Source: Variovorax saccharolyticus
GTDB taxonomy: Bacteria > Pseudomonadota > Gammaproteobacteria > Burkholderiales > Burkholderiaceae_C
Reading direction: 5' to 3'
Assembly: GCF_030316765.1 (NCBI RefSeq)
Contig: NZ_JASZYT010000001.1
Location: 248,001-312,000 of the forward strand
Length of the DNA: 64,000 nt
Every line of letters starts with the position of its first letter. The first letter of the stretch is position 1. The notes under the pieces are model-generated. The model ran no database searches and was not told where the DNA came from. It saw only the letters and a program-made list of their open reading frames with translations. Below, in pieces: positions 26,016 to 36,184 of this stretch. The translations under genes and the position numbers were made by a program.

Positions 26016-27539
26016 TCAGGCGGTCTGGGGCCCGGCCACCTTGCGATGGCTGATCCGGCCCTGGCTGTCGACGCTCTCCAGGTGGACGTCGAAGCCCCAC
26101 AGCCGCGCCACATGCTTGAGCACCTCGGAGGCGTTGTCGTGCAGCGGGCGGTTGTTGTGCTGGGTGTGGCGCAGCGTGAGCGCGCGGTCGCCGCGCAGGT
26201 TCACGCTCCAGACCTGGATGTTGGGCTCGCGGTGGTTCAGGTCGTACTGGCGCGACAGGGATTCGCGCAGCTGCCGGTAGCCGCTGTCGTCGTGGATGGC
26301 GGAAACCTCGAGCTCGGGCTCGCTTTCCTGGTCGCGGACCGTGAAGAATCGGAAATCACGCATCAGTTTCGGCGACAGGAATTGCCCGATGAAGCTCTCG
26401 TCCTTGAAATTGCGCATCGCGTAATCGAGCGAGGTCAGCCAGTCGGAACCCGCCATGTCGGGGAACCAGCGCCGGTCTTCCTCGGTCGGCTTTTCGCAGA
26501 TGCGTCGCAGGTCGGTGAACATCGCGAAACCCAGCGCATAGGGATTGATCCCGCTGTAGGCGCGATGGCCGATCGGCGGCTGGAACACCACGTTGGTGTG
26601 CGACTGCAGCCATTCCATCATGAAGCCGTCGGCCAGCAGGCCTTCGTCGTAGAGCGTGTTGAGCAGCGTGTAGTGCCAGAAGGTGGCCCAGCCCTCGTTC
26701 ATGACCTGGGTCTGGCGCTGCGGATAGAAGTACTGCCCGATTTTGCGCACGATGCGCACCACTTCGCGTTGCCAGGGGTCCAACAATGGTGCATTTTTCT
26801 CGATGAAGTAGAGCAGGTTCTCCTGGGGCTCGGCCGGGAAGCGCTTCGATGCCTCCTCGTCCTCCGCCGTCCGACCGCTCTTGCGCGGCAGGGTGCGCCA
26901 CAGGTCGTTGACCTGTTGCTGCAGATGGTGCTCGCGCTCTTCGCGCCGGGCCTGCTCCTGGCTCAGCGACAACCGCTGCGGCCGGCGGTAGCGGTCGACG
27001 CCGTGGTTCATGAGCGCGTGGCAGGAGTCAAGCAGGTCCTCGACCGCGCCGACGCCATGGCGCTCCTCGCACTCGCTGATGTAGTTCCGCGCATAGACCA
27101 GGTAGTCGATGATCGACGACGCATCGGTCCACATCTTGAACAGGTAGTTGCCCTTGAAGAAGCTGTTGTGGCCGTAGGCCGCATGGGCGATCACCAGGGC
27201 CTGCATGGCCATGGTGTTCTCTTCCATCAGGTAGGCGATGCAGGGATCGGAGTTGATCACGATCTCGTAGGCCAGCCCCATGTGGCCGCGGCGGTAGTTC
27301 TTCTCGGTGGCGATGAACTGCTTGCCGTAGGACCAGTGGCGGTAAATGACGGGCATGCCGACCGACGCATAGGCGTCCATCATCTGTTCGGCCGTGATGA
27401 TCTCGAGCTGGTTGGCGTAGGTGTCGAGCTTGTAGCCCCTGGCCACCCGGGCGATCTCGGTGTGGTACTGCTCGATCAGCTCGAAGGTCCAGTCGGAGGG
27501 ACTGGGCAATGGCGTCCGTGTCTTCGTGGTCTCGTTCAC
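26016..27539 (-). CDS. SpoVR-family protein
   Basis: A 507-residue SpoVR/YcgB protein, the third gene of the prkA operon. The family segments YRHWSYGKQFIATEKNYRRG, VINSDPCIAYLMEENT and MNEGWATFWHYTLLNTLYDEG are present. The start is GTG overlapping the DUF444 stop (GTGA), with GAGAGGGG upstream. The molecular function is unknown; in sporulating bacteria SpoVR affects cortex formation, and in proteobacteria it travels with PrkA. Confidence 0.92.
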   Translation of the reverse strand: MNETTKTRTPLPSPSDWTFELIEQYHTEIARVARGYKLDTYANQLEIITAEQMMDAYASVGMPVIYRHWSYGKQFIATEKNYRRGHMGLAYEIVINSDPCIAYLMEENTMAMQALVIAHAAYGHNSFFKGNYLFKMWTDASSIIDYLVYARNYISECEERHGVGAVEDLLDSCHALMNHGVDRYRRPQRLSLSQEQARREEREHHLQQQVNDLWRTLPRKSGRTAEDEEASKRFPAEPQENLLYFIEKNAPLLDPWQREVVRIVRKIGQYFYPQRQTQVMNEGWATFWHYTLLNTLYDEGLLADGFMMEWLQSHTNVVFQPPIGHRAYSGINPYALGFAMFTDLRRICEKPTEEDRRWFPDMAGSDWLTSLDYAMRNFKDESFIGQFLSPKLMRDFRFFTVRDQESEPELEVSAIHDDSGYRQLRESLSRQYDLNHREPNIQVWSVNLRGDRALTLRHTQHNNRPLHDNASEVLKHVARLWGFDVHLESVDSQGRISHRKVAGPQTA

Positions 27540-28825
27540 GCCGGTCCCCTCTCTTTCTTGAACAGGTCGCGGAACACCGGATAGATGTCCTGCGCGGAGC
27601 TGACCTTGCGCATCGCGAAATTCTTGTGGGAGTCGGCCAGCTGGGTGTATTCCTCCCACATGTTCTGCTCGGCCTCGGCCACCTGCACGTAGGCGTAGTA
27701 GCGCACCAGCGGCAGCAGGTGGTCGGCCAGCAGCTCGCGGCATCGGCCCGAGTCCTGGTGCCAGTTGTCGCCGTCGCTGGCCTGGGCGCCGTAGATGTTC
27801 CACTCGCCGCTGGGGTAGCGGGCACGCACGATGTCGAGCATCAGCGTGAGGGCGCTGGAGACCACGGTGCCGCCGGTTTCGGTGGCATGGAAGAACTCTT
27901 CCTCGGTGACCTCGGAGGCCTGCGTGTGGTGGCGGATGAAGACCAGGTCGATCTTCTCGTAGTGCCGCGTCAGGAACATGTAGAGCAGCATGAAGAAGCG
28001 CTTGGACATGTCCTTGCGCGCCTCGTCCATCGAGCCCGAGACGTCCATCACGCAGAACATCACGGCCTTGGCCGACGGCACCGGCACCTTGACCCGGTTG
28101 CGGTAGCGCAGGTCGATCGGATCGAGGAAGGGCACGTGCCTGGCCTTGCTGCGCAGCTCCTCGAGCCTGGCCTCGGTCTCGCGGATCTCGCGCTGCACCA
28201 GCGCATCGGACACGCGCGGGCTGCGCTGCAGGTGCAACAGGTGCGCCTCGAGCTCGCGGATCTCGCGCCGCGAGTCGCCGCCGAGCGCGATGCGCCTGGC
28301 GAGCGCTCCGCGCATCGAGCGCACCACGTGCAGGTTGCTCGGATTGCCGTCGCTCACGAATCCGGCGCGGTGGCTCTTCCACTCGGGCACTTCGGCCAGC
28401 TGGGTGCGGATCAGGTGGGGCAGGGCGAGGTCCTCGAAGAAGACCCGCATGAACTCTTCCTTGGTCAGGCTGAAGACGAAGTCGTCCTCGCCGCCTTCGC
28501 CGTCGCCGGCCTGCGAGCCGCTGCCCGAGCCGCCGCCGCCCTGCGGCCGCTCGATGCGGTCGCCCTTGACGTACTCCTTGTTGCCCGGATGCACGTACTC
28601 GCGGTCGCCGCCCTGGCCGTGGCCGAACACGGGCTCGGAGACATCGCGCTTGGGCAGCGTGATGTCCTCGCCCTGTTCGAGGTCGCGGATGCCGCGGCCG
28701 CTGACCGCGCGCCGCACCGCTTCGCCGATCTGCTCGCGGTAGCGCCGCAGGAAACGTTCGCGGTTGCCGATGGACTTGTTCTTGCCCGACAACCGGCGGT
28801 CGATGATCTGCTGCAGCATGGCCAC
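27536..28825 (-). CDS. yeaH: YeaH/DUF444 von Willebrand A protein
   Basis: A 429-residue DUF444 protein. The N-terminal region starts IIDRRLSGKNKSIGNRERFL, a Gly/Ser linker lies at 96-105, and the VWA domain carries a MIDAS DVSGSMD (D261, S263, S265). Such domains bind partners through a metal. The start is GTG eight bases after AAGGAG; the ATG two codons on is an alternative. It sits between prkA and spoVR. Confidence 0.92.
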   Translation of the reverse strand: MAMLQQIIDRRLSGKNKSIGNRERFLRRYREQIGEAVRRAVSGRGIRDLEQGEDITLPKRDVSEPVFGHGQGGDREYVHPGNKEYVKGDRIERPQGGGGSGSGSQAGDGEGGEDDFVFSLTKEEFMRVFFEDLALPHLIRTQLAEVPEWKSHRAGFVSDGNPSNLHVVRSMRGALARRIALGGDSRREIRELEAHLLHLQRSPRVSDALVQREIRETEARLEELRSKARHVPFLDPIDLRYRNRVKVPVPSAKAVMFCVMDVSGSMDEARKDMSKRFFMLLYMFLTRHYEKIDLVFIRHHTQASEVTEEEFFHATETGGTVVSSALTLMLDIVRARYPSGEWNIYGAQASDGDNWHQDSGRCRELLADHLLPLVRYYAYVQVAEAEQNMWEEYTQLADSHKNFAMRKVSSAQDIYPVFRDLFKKERGPA

Positions 28826-28846
28826 GGACAGAACTCCTTCAGTTCA

Positions 28847-30772
28847 TCATGAACTCTTGCGAACCCGCAAATACCACTCGCACAGCAGGCGGACCTGCTT
28901 GGCCGTATAGCCCTTCTGGACCATGCGGTTGACGAAGTCCTCGTGCTTCTTCATCTCGTCGGCGCTGCTCTTGGCGTTGAAGCTGATGACCGGCAGCAGC
29001 TCCTCGGTGTTCGAGAACATCTTCTTCTCGATCACGGTGCGCAGCTTCTCGTAGCTGGTCCACAGCGGGTTCTTGCCTGCGTTGCCGGCCCGCGCGCGCA
29101 GCACGAAGTTGACGATCTCGTTGCGGAAGTCCTTCGGGTTGCTGATGCCCGCGGGCTTCTCGATCTTCTCGAGCTCGGCGTTGAGCGAGCCGCGGTCGAA
29201 GACCTCGCCGGTGTCCTGGTCGCGGTACTCCTGGTCCTGGATCCAGTAGTCGGCGTAGGTGACGTAGCGGTCGAAGATGTTCTGGCCGTACTCCGAGTAG
29301 CTCTCCAGGTACGCGGTCTGGATCTCCTTGCCGATGAATTCCGCATAGCGCGGCGCCATCAGCTCCTTGATGTACGAGAGGTACTTCTGCTCGGTCTCGG
29401 GCGCGAACTGCTCGCGCTCGATCTGCTGCTCAAGCACATACATCAGGTGCACCGGATTCGCCGCCACCTCGCTGCTGTCGAAGTTGAAGACCTTCGAGAT
29501 GATCTTGAAGGCGAAGCGGGTCGAGGTGCCGCTCATGCCTTCGTCGACACCCGCGTAGTCGCGGTACTCCTGCATCGACTTGGCCTTCGGGTCGGTGTCC
29601 TTGAGGTTGTCGCCGTCATAGATCTGCATCTTGCTGAAGATGCTGGAGTTCTCGGGCTCCTTGAGCCGTGTCAGCACCGAGAACTGCGCCATCATGCGCA
29701 AGGTGCCCGGGGCGCAGGGCGCCGCCGACAGCGACGAGTTGCGCACCAGCTTCTCGTAGATCTTGATCTCTTCCGACACGCGCAGGCAGTAGGGCACCTT
29801 GACGATGTAGATGCGGTCGAGGAAGGCCTCGTTGTTCTTGTTGTTGCGGAAGGCCTTCCACTCGCTCTCGTTGCTGTGGGCCAGCACGATGCCGTCGAAG
29901 GGGATGGCGCCGAAGCCCTCGGTGCCCTTGAAGTTGCCTTCCTGGGTGGCCGTCAGCAGCGGGTGCAGCACCTTGATCGGGGCCTTGAACATCTCGACGA
30001 ACTCGAGCAGGCCCTGGTTCGCCAGGCACAGGCCGCCGGAATAGGCGTAGGCGTCCGGGTCGTCCTGGGCGTAGTCCTCGAGCTTGCGGATGTCGATCTT
30101 GCCGACCAGCGAGGAGATGTCCTGGTTGTTCTCGTCGCCCGGTTCGGTCTTGGCGACCGCGATCTGGCGCAGCACCGAGGGGTAGCGCTTGACCACCTGG
30201 AACTTGCGGATGTCGCCGCCGAACTCCTCGAGCCGCTTGACGGCCCAGGGCGACAGGATGCGCTGCAGGTAGCGGCGCGGGATGCCGTATTCCTTTTCGA
30301 GGATCTCGCCGTCCTCGGCGGCGTCGAACAGGCCCAGCGGCGTCTCGTTGACCGGCGAACCCTTGATCGAATAGAAGGGCACGTGCTCCATGAGCTGCTT
30401 CAGGCGCTCGGCGATCGAGCTCTTGCCGCCGCCGACCGGACCCAGCAGATACAGGATCTGCTTCTTTTCTTCCAGGCCCTGGGCGCCGTGCCGGAAGTAC
30501 GACACCACCTGTTCGATGGCGTCTTCCATGCCGTAGAACTCGCGGAAGGCCGGGTAGATCTTGATGACCTTGTTGGCGAAGATCCGGGACAGGCGGGAGT
30601 CGTTGCGCGTGTCGACCAGTTCGGGCTCCCCGATGGCCTTGAGCATGCGTTCGGCAGCGGTGGCGTAGGCCATCGGCTCCCGTTTGCAGATCTCCAGGTA
30701 TTCCTGAAGGGACAAGACCTCTTCGCGAGTGCGCTCATATCGCGCTGCGAAGTTGCTGATGACATCCACCAT
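28847..30772 (-). CDS. prkA: PrkA-type serine protein kinase / AAA protein
   Basis: A 641-residue PrkA (YeaG in E. coli, 644). An AAA domain has the P-loop GPVGGGKSS (111-119). A C-terminal kinase-like PrkA domain follows. The start MVDVISNF follows GGAGGTG closely. In E. coli yeaGH responds to nitrogen starvation and stationary phase. It is the first gene of the three-gene unit, and a sigma54-like promoter lies about 60 bases upstream. Confidence 0.93.
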   Translation of the reverse strand: MVDVISNFAARYERTREEVLSLQEYLEICKREPMAYATAAERMLKAIGEPELVDTRNDSRLSRIFANKVIKIYPAFREFYGMEDAIEQVVSYFRHGAQGLEEKKQILYLLGPVGGGKSSIAERLKQLMEHVPFYSIKGSPVNETPLGLFDAAEDGEILEKEYGIPRRYLQRILSPWAVKRLEEFGGDIRKFQVVKRYPSVLRQIAVAKTEPGDENNQDISSLVGKIDIRKLEDYAQDDPDAYAYSGGLCLANQGLLEFVEMFKAPIKVLHPLLTATQEGNFKGTEGFGAIPFDGIVLAHSNESEWKAFRNNKNNEAFLDRIYIVKVPYCLRVSEEIKIYEKLVRNSSLSAAPCAPGTLRMMAQFSVLTRLKEPENSSIFSKMQIYDGDNLKDTDPKAKSMQEYRDYAGVDEGMSGTSTRFAFKIISKVFNFDSSEVAANPVHLMYVLEQQIEREQFAPETEQKYLSYIKELMAPRYAEFIGKEIQTAYLESYSEYGQNIFDRYVTYADYWIQDQEYRDQDTGEVFDRGSLNAELEKIEKPAGISNPKDFRNEIVNFVLRARAGNAGKNPLWTSYEKLRTVIEKKMFSNTEELLPVISFNAKSSADEMKKHEDFVNRMVQKGYTAKQVRLLCEWYLRVRKSS

Positions 30773-30840
30773 AGACACCTCCATCGAGTCAGCCGGGCGC
30801 TGCCCGGGAAATCCGTGCCGCACACGTCGCATCGTTCTTC

Positions 30841-30855
30841 GCAGGAATGGTGCCA
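30841..30855 (-). promoter_or_regulatory. sigma54-like -24/-12 promoter of the prkA operon
   Basis: On the minus strand the sequence is TGGCAC-CATTC-CTGC. The GG and GC dinucleotides have the exact spacing of the -24/-12 consensus, with a perfect TGGCAC; the -12 half is CTGC instead of TTGC. Transcription would begin near 30829, about 57 bases before the ATG. It fits the known nitrogen-stress control of yeaGH in E. coli. Confidence 0.5.
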
Positions 30856-31114
30856 GGTGATGTGTGCACGCTTTGGAAAAAACCCTCGGGCATGAACTTG
30901 TTCAAAGCATAGAACAAAGAGCGCTTCGAGCAAATTGCTTTTCGGATAAGAATTTCATGCGCGTCTAAAAGTTCCAACGGAAAGCGGCAGCAATTGGCGA
31001 AATCGGCTCTCATCGTGCGCCTCCATGCGCCCATCCTACGAGCATGCTGAGCTTCCTGCACGGCGCGCGCCTGTCGGCGTGAATCGCCGGCGAATGTAGG
31101 TTCTATTCATATGA

Positions 31115-31142
31115 CGCGTTGATCTGTTCAGGGACCAACGCG
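31115..31142. promoter_or_regulatory. inverted repeat CGCGTTG-N14-CAACGCG upstream of prkA
   Basis: Perfect 7-bp arms around a 14-base spacer, about 270 bases upstream of the sigma54-like promoter. This is the distance range of an activator-binding site for sigma54 systems. It could equally be a chance palindrome or part of the dnaJ 3' region. Confidence 0.25.
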
Positions 31143-31181
31143 CGTGCGGCTCGCGCCGCCTACGGGAAAGCGACAACAACG

Positions 31182-31203
31182 AAAAAGCGGCCCGCAGGCC
31201 GCT
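31182..31203 (-). terminator. rho-independent terminator of grpE-dnaK-dnaJ
   Basis: On the minus strand GCGGCC-TGCG-GGCCGC followed by five T. A perfect 6-bp G/C stem lies about 47 bases after the dnaJ stop. Confidence 0.85.
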
Positions 31204-31249
31204 CCTCGAATTCGCCGGCACAAGCCCGGCGGCCGCCTTCCGGCGGCGC

Positions 31250-32389
31250 TCAGCTGAAGAATTCCTTCGCCTTGTCGAACCAGCCCTTGTCGGTCGGGCT
31301 GTGCTTCTCGCCGCCCTTGCGCAGCGATTCGTCGAGCTCCTTCATGAGCTTGCGCTGGTGCTCGGTCAGCTTGACCGGGGTCTCGACCCGGACATGGCAG
31401 TACAGGTCGCCCGGATAGCTCGAGCGCACGCCCTTGATGCCCTTGCCGCGGAGCCGGAACTGCTTGCCGCTCTGGGTGCCGTCGGGGATGTCGATGGCCG
31501 CCGCGCCCTTCAGGGTCGGCACGTTGATCTCGCCGCCCAGCGCCGCCGTCGTGATGCTGACCGGCACCACGCAGTGCAGGTCGTCGCCGTCGCGCTCGAA
31601 CAGTTCGTGCTTCTTGAGCCGGATCTCGATGTAAAGATCGCCCGGCGGGCCTCCGTTGGTGCCCGGCTCGCCGTTGCCGGTGCTGCGGATGCGCATGCCG
31701 TCGTCGATGCCGGCCGGGATCTTGACTTCGAGCGTCTTGTTGTTCTTGATCTTTCCCTGGCCGTGGCAGGTGGCGCAGGGCTCGGGGATGATCTTGCCCG
31801 AGCCGTGGCAGGTCGGGCAGGTCTGCTGGACGCTGAAGAAGCCCTGGCGCATCTGGACCGCGCCCTGGCCGTGGCAGGTGGTGCAGGTGATCGGCTTGGT
31901 GCCGGGCTTGGCGCCGCTGCCCTTGCAGGTGTCGCAGTCGTCCCAGCTGGGGATCCGGATCTGGGCGTCCTTGCCGTCGGCGGCTTCCTCGAGCGTGATT
32001 TCCATCGCGTAGCTCAGGTCGCTGCCGCGGAACACCTGGCGCCCGCTGCCCTGGCGGCCGCCGCGGGCGCCGCCGAAGACGTCGCCGAAGATGTCGCCGA
32101 AGGCCTCGGCGAAGCCGCCGAAGCCTTCCGCGCCCGGGCCGCCGCGCATGTTCGGGTCGACGCCGGCGTGTCCGTATTGGTCGTAGGCAGCCCGCTTCTG
32201 GCTGTCCGACAGCATCTCATAGGCTTCCTTGACTTCCTTGAACTTGGCCTCGGATTCCTTGCCGGCGTCGCCGTGGTTGCGGTCGGGGTGGTGCTTCATC
32301 GCGAGCTTGCGATAAGCCTTCTTGATTTCGTCCTCGCTGGCGTTCTTGGGGACGCCGAGGGTTTCGTAGTAGTCGCGTTTGGTGGCCAT
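31250..32389 (-). CDS. dnaJ: chaperone DnaJ (Hsp40)
   Basis: A 379-residue class I J-protein that delivers clients to DnaK and stimulates its ATPase. The J domain (about 5-70) has the HPD in MKHHPDRN. A Gly/Phe-rich region follows, then four CxxCxGxG zinc repeats ([32 protein letters not shown]) and the C-terminal substrate domains. It is the last gene of the heat-shock operon, 87 bases after dnaK with a hairpin in between. Confidence 0.97.
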   Translation of the reverse strand: MATKRDYYETLGVPKNASEDEIKKAYRKLAMKHHPDRNHGDAGKESEAKFKEVKEAYEMLSDSQKRAAYDQYGHAGVDPNMRGGPGAEGFGGFAEAFGDIFGDVFGGARGGRQGSGRQVFRGSDLSYAMEITLEEAADGKDAQIRIPSWDDCDTCKGSGAKPGTKPITCTTCHGQGAVQMRQGFFSVQQTCPTCHGSGKIIPEPCATCHGQGKIKNNKTLEVKIPAGIDDGMRIRSTGNGEPGTNGGPPGDLYIEIRLKKHELFERDGDDLHCVVPVSITTAALGGEINVPTLKGAAAIDIPDGTQSGKQFRLRGKGIKGVRSSYPGDLYCHVRVETPVKLTEHQRKLMKELDESLRKGGEKHSPTDKGWFDKAKEFFS

Positions 32390-32424
32390 GGTCGGGGGGC
32401 GATTTCGGGGTGATCAGAAAGCGG

Positions 32425-32458
32425 AAAAGGCCGGACCGCCTTGCCAGGGGGTCCAGCC
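32425..32458 (-). terminator. hairpin with T-run between dnaK and dnaJ
   Basis: On the minus strand GGCTGGACC and GGTCCGGCC pair over 9 bp with one G-U wobble, followed by TTTT. It looks like a partial terminator or attenuator that would lower dnaJ relative to dnaK. Confidence 0.6.
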
Positions 32459-32476
32459 TCGTTCAGGGTGGGGAGA

Positions 32477-34408
<1,932 letters not shown>

Positions 34409-34512
34409 GTTTTTTCTCCTGGACTCTGAAATTAGGTTGTTGTGAACTTGTGGATAACCCGCTGCGATTCAAGGGACGGAGCGGGGATTTCCTGTGGGTT
34501 TCTTGTTGGTTC

Positions 34513-35079
34513 TCAGCTCGGGCTGCTGACGGTGACGAGGGCCGGGCGCAGCACGCGATCGGCGATCGTGTAGCCCTTCTGGAGCACGCTGGCGATGGTG
34601 TTGGGCTCCTGGCCCGGCGCCGGCACGACCGAGATCGCCTGGTGCTGGTGCGGATCGAACTTGCTGCCGGCCGGCGGCGCGATCTCGATCACCTTGTTGC
34701 GCTCGAGCGCGCTCTTGAGCTGGCGCAGCGTGGCTTCGGTGCCCTCGCGCAGCTGCTCGGTGGTGGCGTCGGGGATCGCCAGGCCGGCTTCGAGGCTGTC
34801 GAGCACCGGCAGCAGGCTCTCGGCGAAGCCCTCGATCGCGAACTTGCGGCCCTTGGTGATCTCTTCGTCGGCGCGGCGGCGGGCGTTCTGGACGTCGGCC
34901 TGGGCGCGCAGGAACTGGTCGGCGAGCTCGGCATTCTTGGCCTGCAGCGCGGCGATCTCGGCCTGGGCTGCCGCCAGTGCGTCGGCTTCGTTCGCTGCCT
35001 GGGCGGCCTCGAGCTCTTCGGGGCTGGGCTCGCCTTGCAGGGTGTCGGGATGAATGGGGGTGTTTTGCGGGTCAGACAT
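34513..35079 (-). CDS. grpE: nucleotide exchange factor GrpE
   Basis: A 188-residue GrpE. An N-terminal acidic region and a long coiled coil (about 25-85, with repeated Ala/Glu/Gln heptads and [19 protein letters not shown]) are followed by a C-terminal beta wing with [12 protein letters not shown] and [18 protein letters not shown]. It releases ADP from DnaK. The ATG at MSDPQN is preferred to an in-frame TTG two codons earlier. It is the first gene after the sigma32 promoter. Confidence 0.95.
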   Translation of the reverse strand: MSDPQNTPIHPDTLQGEPSPEELEAAQAANEADALAAAQAEIAALQAKNAELADQFLRAQADVQNARRRADEEITKGRKFAIEGFAESLLPVLDSLEAGLAIPDATTEQLREGTEATLRQLKSALERNKVIEIAPPAGSKFDPHQHQAISVVPAPGQEPNTIASVLQKGYTIADRVLRPALVTVSSPS

Positions 35080-35133
35080 GCTCAAAAAGCCGGGCCATGC
35101 CGGAATTCAATGAAAAACGAACAATAGCCAGCC

Positions 35134-35161
35134 ATTTGGGGCTGTCCAGGCAGTTTTCAAG
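35134..35161 (-). promoter_or_regulatory. sigma32 heat-shock promoter of grpE-dnaK-dnaJ
   Basis: On the minus strand CTTGAA-N14-CCCCAAAT, nearly the perfect sigma32 (RpoH) consensus CTTGAA-N13-17-CCCCATnT. It lies 55 bases before the grpE ATG. A terminator ends only three bases upstream, isolating the operon. Confidence 0.85.
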
Positions 35162-35163
35162 AC

Positions 35164-35187
35164 AAAAAATGCGCCCGAAGGCGCATT
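35164..35187 (-). terminator. rho-independent terminator after the FKBP gene
   Basis: On the minus strand AATGCGCC-TTCG-GGCGCATT followed by a T-run: an 8-bp perfect stem capped by a UUCG tetraloop. It stops transcription from the FKBP gene just before the grpE heat-shock promoter. Confidence 0.88.
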
Positions 35188-35214
35188 CTGGGGACTGGGA
35201 AGCGCCGGGAACCA

Positions 35215-35292
35215 AGCCGGCGCCGGGCCGCCCCAAGGCGGCTTGCGGCCCCCTCGGGGGGCAGCGACACACGCAGTGAGGAGCGTGGGGGC
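35215..35292 (+). repeat. G/C-rich intergenic repeat U, full copy
   Basis: The copy runs from GCCGGCGCCGGGCCGCCCC to GAGCGTGGGGGC. It contains two self-complementary parts, GGCCGCC-CCAA-GGCGGC and CCCCCTCGGGGGG, and nearly matches the units at 37170-37252 and 37257-37336. It sits between FKBP and its terminator. Confidence 0.8.
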
Positions 35293-35295
35293 CAA

Positions 35296-35646
35296 TCAGT
35301 GCGCGTCTAGCAGTTCGACGTCGAACTTGAGGGTGGCGTTGGGGGGGATCACGCCGCCGGCGCCGCGGGCGCCGTAGCCGAGGGCGGCCGGGATGATCAG
35401 GGTGCGCTGGCCGCCGATCTTCATGCCGGCGACGCCTTCGTCCCAGCCCTTGATGACCTGGCCGGCGCCGAGCGAGAAGGCGAAGGGGTCGTTGCGGTCG
35501 CGGCTGGAGTCGAACTTGGCGCCCTGGACGCCGTCGTTGTAGAGCCAGCCGGTGTAGTGCACGTGCACGTGGTGGCCGGCCTTGGCTTCGGCGCCGTCGC
35601 CGACCGTGGTGTCTTCGTATTGCAGGCCGGAGGGAGTGGTGGGCAT
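35296..35646 (-). CDS. FKBP-type peptidyl-prolyl isomerase
   Basis: A 116-residue single-domain FKBP. It has VHVHYTGWLYNDG, GAKFDSSRDRNDPFAFSLGAGQVIKGWDEGVAGMKIGGQR and GYGARGAGGVIPPNATLKFDVELL, the complete fold with the active-site Tyr, Asp, Phe and Trp residues. There is no signal peptide, so it is cytoplasmic. AAGGAG precedes the ATG. It catalyses prolyl cis-trans isomerisation and lies beside the chaperone operon without sharing its promoter. Confidence 0.95.
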   Translation of the reverse strand: MPTTPSGLQYEDTTVGDGAEAKAGHHVHVHYTGWLYNDGVQGAKFDSSRDRNDPFAFSLGAGQVIKGWDEGVAGMKIGGQRTLIIPAALGYGARGAGGVIPPNATLKFDVELLDAH

Positions 35647-35712
35647 GGTGCGCTCCTTGGGAATTTGGAAAAAGGGGTGGAAAACCGGGCAGTTTAACGA
35701 CCCGGCAAGCCG

Positions 35713-36039
35713 CTACGGCGCCGGTGGCGCCGCCGTCTTCTTGACCTGGGTCTGCTGCCACTTGCCCGCGAAGGCCTGCAGGTCCGACAGGCGCTTGAGC
35801 AGGTCCTGGCCGCTCAGCGTCAGGCTGTAGCCCTCGCTGCCGTGGTTCACGAGGCCGGCTTCGCGGAGTTCCTTGATGCGGGTGTTCAGGGTGTTCGGCG
35901 TGATGCTGCCGACGCTGTCCTGGAGCAGGCGGAAGGTCTGGGCGTGGCCGTCCCGCAGGGCCCAGAGGACGCGCAGCGCGTAACGGGCCTCCAGCAGCGC
36001 CAGCAGTTGACTGACCGCCGCGTTTTCCTTGCTGCTCAT
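35713..36039 (-). CDS. HxlR-like winged-helix transcriptional regulator
   Basis: A 108-residue winged helix protein: LLEARYALRVLWALRDG, FRLLQDSVGSITPNTLNTRIKELREAGLVNH and GYSLTLSGQDLLKRL. The layout matches the HxlR family (WALRDG, TLxxRLKxLxxxGLV). The usual N-terminal Cys sensor is absent. The start MSSKEN has GAGGAG nine bases upstream; an ATG three codons earlier is too close to that site. Targets unknown. Confidence 0.78.
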   Translation of the reverse strand: MSSKENAAVSQLLALLEARYALRVLWALRDGHAQTFRLLQDSVGSITPNTLNTRIKELREAGLVNHGSEGYSLTLSGQDLLKRLSDLQAFAGKWQQTQVKKTAAPPAP

Positions 36040-36126
36040 CGACTTCATCTCCTCGGGGTGCCGCAGTTTTTATAGTCGGTGGGGGACCACCCGGAATCGG
36101 CCGGCGACTATAGCCCAGATGGCTGG

Positions 36127-36162
36127 TTGCTACAAGTTTTATAGCTATGGCGGCAAGCAGGC
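36127..36162. repeat. possible short dispersed intergenic repeat
   Basis: TTGCTAC, then a T-rich TTTTATAGCTAT and GGCGGCAAGCAGGC, in the HxlR-psd gap. It resembles short A/T-then-G/C elements often seen between genes of Comamonadaceae. No second copy is present in this window, so it rests on recall. Confidence 0.25.
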
Positions 36163-36184
36163 TGCGGCCCGTGGGATCACGGCC

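Larger units (their letters stand above)
30773..31249. other. 477-base intergenic region between prkA and dnaJ
   Basis: No gene is supported here. It holds the prkA leader with a sigma54-like site (30841-30855), an inverted repeat TTGTTC-N8-GAACAA (30898-30917), a longer-spaced repeat (31115-31142) and the dnaJ terminator (31182-31203). Base composition is lower in GC than the genes. A minus-strand reading of 90 codons across it is judged to be noise. Confidence 0.6.

Noticed and set aside
30789..31061. 90-codon minus-strand frame upstream of prkA
   Set aside because: It overlaps the promoter-like sites, has no ribosome site of note and shows no recognisable domain.
34449..34457. Perfect DnaA box (TGTGGATAA) between grpE and dnaK
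   Set aside because: A single 9-mer is expected by chance in 64 kb; there is no cluster, dnaA, dnaN or AT-rich unwinding element.
34446..34473. Second sigma32-like promoter before dnaK (CTTGAA-N14-CCACAAGT)
   Set aside because: The -35 is good but the -10 matches poorly; the promoter before grpE is far better.
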